In this document: piece by piece, positions 57,426-64,000 of the stretch
Position numbering within the stretch: position 1 is the stretch's first letter
Layout: every line of letters begins with the position of its first letter
Assembly: GCF_022376445.1 (NCBI RefSeq)
Contig: NW_025955007.1
Coordinates: forward strand, 186,001-250,000
Reading direction: 5' to 3'
Source: Fomitopsis serialis
Lineage: Eukaryota; Basidiomycota; Agaricomycetes; Polyporales; Fomitopsidaceae
Length of the DNA stretch: 64,000 nucleotides
The notes under the pieces: generated by a model
What the model saw: the letters and a program-made list of their open reading frames with translations, nothing else
Told to the model about the DNA's origin: nothing
The model's database searches: none
Position numbers and translations under genes: made by a program

Positions 57426-58640
57426 TGGATAGTGGCAAAACATTTTAATGCATCACTCTGACAGTGGAGTTCAATGTGACTTCACCATATATAGTGATGA
57501 TCTATGACACTACGGGATTGTCCCACCTCCCTAGCAGCTCAGGCTTGCCAGTGAGGAATATTGAGCATTTTTGTATCACATCAGGCTGGAGTTAGTACTT
57601 ACCTGCAGAGTTGTCATTGGAGGCAACTTTGTAGATATTGTGCATGAATGGTGACCCTGACTTGGCCTGCATGACGTTCCCAACCCCTGATCAGAGAGAG
57701 GTCCCTGAGCAGCTTGATGATGAAGATGTCAGTGACAATCAGACTGCTGCTGAGCTTTGCACTGCTATTGAGTTCTGACTCATTGTGGGCAGATTTCCTG
57801 TATAAGTGTGATCACTGATGGTGATCTTCCTGCAGTGAGATGGGACACAATCAATATCTTCAAGTAAATTAACTTTAGGGATGGAGACTTACAATGGGTA
57901 GTGACCTCCAGTGTGAGAAGGATGTGATGAAACATGCCAAGACCCGAACAAGGAGATGTTTATACTCCATACATTTCTGCACGGTTAATCTTGCAACAAC
58001 ATAGAGGTTGGAGGAGTGGATGTTGATAGCAGCCAGTTGACCAAGGAGGTTGGGGTCCGCCTTGACAGCCTGCCATCAAGTCCTTGGGGGAGGGAGAGCA
58101 GCAGGCCCAGGAACAGCAAGCCTGGGCCTGCCAATCATGGGAACAGCATTTGGGGGGCCCCTGAGGAGCGCAGGAGGAATGAGCACAGGAGCAACAAGCA
58201 CAGGAGGGGCCTTGATGGCAGGGGCAACAAGCACAGGTGCAGAGCTGAGGTCCTGGATAAGGAAAGTGATGCCAGGGGTATGGCTGAGGGCAATAGTTTC
58301 TGGGCCATCCATTGCTTCTGGTCTGGTATCTTGAGAGGCCTATGCAGCTGACTCCCCTCTGGGCATCATGCATCATGCAATGGCCTCAGCACAAACTATG
58401 TAATCCAGTGGCTTAGACACAGCTTCTTATCTCCCATTAAGCAAGCCAAGATTAGCAATTGTTGATCTTCTCAAAGCTAATCCAGTAGCTAAGCAGTGGC
58501 TTAGCAGTGGATCAGATTGAAAGTCTACCCACTTTGTTTAGCCTAATTTACCTGTTAAGTTCTTGCCTAAGTCATAGCTAAACATGACTAATCTATGGTT
58601 AAGACATGGATCAGATATTACTTAGCCATGGGTAATCCAA
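57426..58640. other. Repeat-derived stretch, no gene supported
   Basis: A Pro/Ala-rich open frame on the minus strand (about 58,076-58,312, APVLVAPAIKAPPVLVAPVL) looks like low-complexity sequence and is not called. 58,395-58,640 is rich in TTAGC and GCTAA words. Confidence 0.4.
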
Positions 58641-61600
58641 CTTGCTGGGGAGAGGGCCATAGCTGGCAGTACGATCCCTTTTGTAGGAGATATGTCAATT
58701 TATGAACAACTTCATGCTGCCCGCATCAGAAGTCATGGTTGGCAAGACTGCTAGTATATTGTCTATGCATAGAGTACTGACATATCTTCCACATTTTGCA
58801 CTTCAGAGTAGCCTGCTAATTTATTAGGTTGTTGTAATATGAGGATCATAGCTTGCAATCATGAGCAACAGACATTATGGATCTGTTTCTTACTTGGTAA
58901 ATTGCCAAGTTGCTTATCAATATGATCTGAATACTAATGAGCAGTGTTACTGAGCAGTGTTACTGGTTTGTATTGATAGTAACATAGAGCAAATAGCTTG
59001 GGAATGTTGCAAAGAAGTAAGGAGATCCTCTAGATCAACTAGAACTCAAGGAAGGGGAATCTGGGGGGTTGACTACAGTAACCACTACTCAGTTGGGACT
59101 GGCTGTCAGTGCTGTTGTACAAGTATTAGCCCTTGATCAGAGAAATTCTGATACCAAAGGATGTCTTTCAGTAGATTGTTAACAGTACTTCCCCAAGTCC
59201 AAACCAATCAACAGTGGAGGATGGAACCAATATACAGAGGAGAAGTATACCAGTAAGGAATTCTGAAAAAGGCCTGTCAAGAATTGATGTGTTATACAAG
59301 GAATACAACCAAAGAATGTGCAGTTTGCTCTCACCATAAGTGAACAGTTACCAGACACTGACCAGTAGTACAAAGCCATACTAAGGTATGTTACTGGATT
59401 GGAGCTCAGCTCCTGAGTCAATAGTAATGGGCTCATGTAGTACAATGTGAAGCAATGTATCACCATAGTAAGTGACATCAAGACTGATAGAGTCATGGGC
59501 AGGATTTATCACTGATGAATTGAAGGTACACTGGCATAAGAGTACAGAAGCAAGTGGTAGATGAGATAAATGTTTGGACTTGCTCATAGGGATGCTCCTT
59601 TTGTGCATTCATGCACAGCCTTTTAGCTACATAAAATACTTCATAGAATCCTACAAAATAGTAGAAGACTCAGTACACCACTTTCCAAGATGAACACTAG
59701 TCACTCATAGATTGCCTGCCAGCTGGGATAATATATCAATAGATAACATAGTCTGAGCTAATAGAACCCCAGTAATATATTTCAAAGCATCTGGTCACAA
59801 GGGGTCTAAGGAGAGCACTACAAACTTGGTAATAGTCCAGTCAGAACATACACCAATAGGTGCCACAAAGAATAACAATGTGGGAAAAAAAGATCACTGA
59901 AATCTGGTCAGAAAGCATTGTGAACCCCAAATGAAGTCCATTAAAAGGATCTAGAATAAAGATAACAAAGCCCAGGAGTGATAAGAATTCCTGCTGCCTA
60001 TCCTATTCAAAGACCATATCTATGGAATTTCTTGTAAAAAAAAAAGGGTTTTCAATGCCTTGTCCCTAAAACAGACTGCATACTAAGACTTGCACATGGG
60101 CCTTTCCTGGGTATTCTAGTAATGCCTACTATCAATGGTCATGCTCTCTGATCATAAGTCCAAGGATTTCTATATCTTCAGACATACTACCAAGATAATT
60201 ACCAGTGTCATTTTCTGGCTGACTGTTTGTTATTTTGTATGCACATACAATGTATGGTACTATATTTGGATTAGACACCATATTTCTCATGTTGACATGC
60301 CTTGGGCATGGCAGATACCACCCAGGATCAACTGCCAAATGGTGTACTGGTAGGCACACTGCCACATATTTCCAATGCTGTTCAAATATCACACATGTTC
60401 ACACCTGGGTCTAAAGTGTTATATTTCCACTTTCCATATAACATGAAAGGACCCAACATGAGTAGCTGATATTTCATCATCACATGTAAAAGGAAACAGC
60501 TGCAGCAAATGTGAGTACTCCCAAAGTCATATTATTGACTAGAGATCCATAAAAGGACAGCCATATATTGGCTCAGAAGTCCATTGTAATATGGCCTCTT
60601 CACTGTTGCTTAGTAAGCAATGCCAGTCTGCATTATTTCCATGGCAACCATGACTTCTTCTGAGCCCAATCAGGAAGAAATCACAGCATACACTGCAATA
60701 TGAGTGATAGTAGACATTGCACAAACAGACACCACTGTCAATACATTTTTGCCCATATGAACAAGCCAAGAGCTGCCTATTCTATCTTCAGATACCAAGG
60801 GCCATTGCATGAGAATAGGATGATGGTAGTGCATACAGACATTAGATATGCTCCAGGCAAAAATTATATGAGCAATTAACAACCAAGCATAGCACCATCA
60901 TACTGTATAATTGGCACTGCTTCATATTGATACAATCAGTCAAAGACATGCTTGTACTGGACTGGGACAATAGAGCTGCAGACATCAGGCTGTGAACTCT
61001 GCATTAGCACATCTGAGATGTACTGTCATGCATTGGCCTACAACAGTCAGCACAATATGATGTCATGGGATCATCTGATTTTATCTCATTTCCTACCATT
61101 TATCTAGCATTGCAGAGACCATCAAAGCATTTGATCACCTATGTGTGGTGTCCCTACTTTATGACATTGCTAGCCTATAGACTTTCTAGCAACAGTAGTA
61201 GATGCACAACACAACTTGTACAATGTCTTTCTATCACTTTCTAGGATGAGTACAGTGTCATAAAGCTCTGTGAACCCATAATATTGGTAGCTATGCCATT
61301 CACATGTGAGACAGAGCCAATATTATGAACATACTCAGCATTAACTGTGGCCTTTGTGCCACAGGTGTTCACCATTTTCTGCATATGCCATTGCCTGCCA
61401 AAGGGTTTAGACATGAGCCAATCAATACTTATAGCAAGCAGTACAATGTGAGTGGAATCATACAGAATATTCCCTTGTTTTATCTGCATTTTCTGAGCCC
61501 AGACACAGCAGATAACTCGGACTTTCCATTTTGAGAAGGTCAGGTACCACATATGGCAGGTTTCATTCAGGTCTCATATAGCCACACAATCCATAGGCAG

Positions 61601-62554
61601 TTGGCAAGCATCACAGGAAACACAAACAAAGTGAAAGAACCAGTGTGTACAGAGGAATATGTATTTTATTTTGCTTTGTGAATGGTGGGTGCCATGTTTA
61701 TATGAGTCCATGGGAAGGCATACTATGTACAGCCTCTCTGACATCATATACATGACTGGGAATATTCCCAATTGTTTTTGATTTTTTGGGAGACCATAGC
61801 ACAGCAAATACATTGTCCCTAATGAGCTTGTGGCTTGCATTCAAACTCAGCCCAATAGCCTGCCTTTGCAGGGCCTATTGAAGAGTTGAACTGAACAGAA
61901 TAGCCTAGGATCCTGTCTGGAGCTGCCAGTCCCTGAGAATTCCAGGTGATAATGGTGCTTACAAGATGGACCAAGACTCACTGACAGAGTGGCTTGTATC
62001 AGGCTATGCATGGGTCATTCTGCACTATCATATGTTTTCTGCCATATTGGAGCCTCAACAGTCAACTCAATATGAATTCATAGTACTATCTGATTTTTCT
62101 CTGATTTTCCTGCTATTTATCCAGTCCTGCAGAGGCCATGCACGGCCAACTTCCCAAATGGGCAGGGGACTAACCATATATGGCAGTTTTGTATGTTTGA
62201 TATCCTCCACCTCACAGAGCCCATACATGTGGAACTGTCTTGTACAAGCATCATACACACACCAACATTTGCTTATATCCCCAGTATCACTTGCCAAGGT
62301 CAGTACTCTGTGAAAAACAACAAGAACACCTAATCTGGGCACCCTTGTCAGTACTCAAGGGGCATTCCATGGAGAAGCAATAGTTTGGGTTTTTCTGCAT
62401 TTAATGGGGTTCTAGTAAGAGCTCAGTTAGTGTGGCTTGAAGCCATCAAAAAACTCGGCATGAAGAGCTGAGATTGAAAGATTACTTTAAAAGGGAACAT
62501 TTGTCAGCATTCCAGCCAATGGGAGTGCTCCAAAATCCCTTTTGAGTGACCGAC

Positions 62555-62598
62555 CGGAGTCGTCAACAGGCCAGAATTCCGGCCTGCCGACGACTCCG
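62555..62598. repeat. Palindrome H2 in family A copy 3
   Basis: Same 44-nt structure as 42,210-42,253 in inverted orientation, with a few mismatched pairs. Confidence 0.85.
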
Positions 62599-63686
62599 CT
62601 TCGGCAATGGGCGCTTAGTCGAGCGCTTAGTAAGCAATGTAAGTGCACATTGTTACTGCAGCATAATTCACTTGTTCTGGGCTCAAGAAAATGCAGATTA
62701 ATCAGATGATATTCCAGGAGATATGTGGAGCATCCCTGAGCATATTTACAAGTGGAGAACATTCCCTATATAGTCATTCAGTGCTGAGACATCAAAACAC
62801 GCATGTTATTACCATTTTCCCCACCAATAGCTGTGCTGTGCAACTTCCAGACACATCCATGCATTGTAAACTATGCACATATCTATACAGGTCATAGGCA
62901 ATGTGTTTCAGGGACAACAGGCCATTCATATTGGCACAGTCACTTGTGATTCTCTAAATGTTGTCCTTTGTTCTTCATTCCTCCAATGTATGATTAACCC
63001 TTGAAATGATGGGCTATCAAATGAGTTTATCATCTCTATAACCTCTATAAGAGTTAATTAGATTTCAGTCAGTGTATCCCAGTCAAATGCCACACATTCA
63101 TGCATGTGTTTCTCTGTTTCCTGAATTTCAAACAACTGGGCAAGTCATACTAGTCATATATTGTGGGGGCCTCCATACAAGATGAATTGCCTTCATATAC
63201 AATGCAATACAGATGAGTCTGATTACACATAATATTCCCTGATTTTATCTGCATTTTGTGAGCCCAGACTGAGCAGGTTAAGCAAAATTACCATTTTAGG
63301 AAGGTCAGCTACCCTATTTAGCAGGTTTGAGATGTCAGAGAATCTGTGGGCAGCATATAGGCTTCAAAAGAGAGACTTTTGAGGTGAAAATGTATGCACT
63401 CATGTGCACAGAGGCATTTGCATGTTTTTTTGTTTTGTGAATTGTGCCATAAACACTGAAGGTAATGGGCAAGTCACAGCAGCTATAGACTCTATGACAT
63501 CATACCTATCACAGAGATTATTTTGGGAATTTTCCGCATTTTAGTGAGGCCACAGTACAGCAGGTACAGTGCCACTAAGGAGCCTGTGGCTGAGATCGAA
63601 ACTCAGCTCAAAACCTCGGCAGCCTGCCTGATTAGGGCAGAAAAGGGGCTTGTTGCACCAATCAGAGCAGCTCAGCATCCCTCTCG

Positions 63687-63743
63687 TGCCGTTCGGAGGT
63701 GCAACCGTGCCAAATTTCCGCACGGTTGCACCTCCGAACGGCA
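63687..63743. repeat. Palindrome H1 in family A copy 3, 24-nt perfect arms
   Basis: TGCCGTTCGGAGGTGCAACC plus GTGC on the left, exact reverse complement on the right, 9-nt loop (63,711-63,719). The best preserved H1 copy. Confidence 0.9.
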
Positions 63744-64000
63744 TCTGGGCGCTTGATGGGCGCTTAGTAAGTGATGTAAGTGCGGACTGTTACTGTGCTT
63801 AAGAGAGCTTGTATAGGCTCAGAAAAAAGCGGAAAATTGAGACAATATTCAAAATGATCCAGGCAATGTGAATGAAGCTGTATATTGCATGGGTTTGACA
63901 TCAGATCAGATAGCATTCTCAATAACCTGGTAAGATGGTTGCTGTGGCCCCAGTGAGCTTATATAAGCCTGCTACTTCACTCTTGGAACTGCTCATGTAC

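Larger units (their letters stand above)
58641..64000 (+). repeat. Family A element, copy 3 (longest; runs off the window)
   Basis: Starts CTTGCTGGGGAGAGGGCCAT and continues in the order of copy 2 reversed, without the KDZ insertion. Blocks at 59,160-59,640, 60,135-60,470, 61,240-61,560 and 62,487-62,900 correspond to 45,689-45,250, 44,590-44,260, 43,496-43,206 and 42,300-41,880. It carries H2 at 62,555-62,598 and H1 at 63,687-63,743. The window ends exactly where the MITE sits in copies 1 and 2. No coding region is credible; open frames conserved between copies are explained by the recent copying. Confidence 0.78.

Noticed and set aside
58050..58351. Gly/Ala-rich and Pro/Ala-rich open frames on opposite strands
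   Set aside because: Low-complexity sequence open in several frames, with no domain and no splice structure.
59179..59496. 105-residue open frame matching 45,372-45,689
   Set aside because: Shared only because copies 2 and 3 of family A are similar. A divergent third copy at 48,600-48,900 does not keep the frame.

Overview
This is nuclear DNA of a filamentous basidiomycete, most likely an Agaricomycete. The evidence is the very short GT-AG introns (mostly 45-61 bp), two ordinary housekeeping genes of fungal type, and transposon families typical of mushroom-forming fungi (KDZ, Plavaka, PIF/Harbinger, Ty1/copia, RecQ-like helicase repeats). No rRNA, tRNA, CRISPR array or bacterial-style feature was found.

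Layout. 1-3634 is a host gene island. A VPS72/YL1 (SWR1 complex) gene on the minus strand is cut by the left window edge. It diverges from a dihydrolipoyl transacylase (branched-chain E2) gene across a 218-bp shared promoter. Everything from about 3.6 kb to 64 kb is layered transposon sequence. The oldest layer is AT-rich, visibly CpG-poor repeats that I call family A (up to 5 kb, non-coding, at least five copies) and family D (4.4-5.5 kb and 14.0-14.5 kb). They share a terminal motif beginning CTTGCTGGGGAG and ending in TACGATCCC. Into and between them lie: two solo LTRs with perfect 5-bp target duplications (4799-5306, 8305-8920); four LTRs of a copia family (9.3, 28.8, 51.1, 52.8 kb); a gag-only copia remnant (52.8-57.4 kb); a RecQ-like helicase pseudogene (49.9-51.8 kb); a Plavaka transposase pseudogene (25.7-28.6 kb); a two-gene PIF/Harbinger element with TAA duplications (53,101-55,901), sitting inside a copia LTR; a second Harbinger-like remnant (30.1-31.0 kb); an 8.66-kb KDZ element with about 300-bp terminal inverted repeats and an 8-bp duplication (32,583-41,241), sitting inside a family A copy; and a 234-bp TA-target MITE present at the same site in two family A copies.

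The KDZ element carries three co-oriented multi-exon genes: the KDZ transposase, a coiled-coil protein, and a third protein with an acidic then basic tail. All three can be reconstructed exon by exon and each holds a single disabling change. Across the window, 11 premature stops in otherwise open, splice-consistent genes are each one C-to-T change from a sense codon, and 9 of them are TGA where CGA would restore arginine. With the CpG-poor old repeats, this points to cytosine deamination of silenced DNA. The CpG-rich exceptions inside the old repeats are two kinds of perfect or near-perfect palindromes.

Three multi-exon genes of unknown family (about 5.9-7.6, 11.6-12.7 and 14.5-16.7 kb) lie in or beside the D and A repeats and are the least explained coding content. 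Coordinates of repeat edges are approximate unless target duplications are given.
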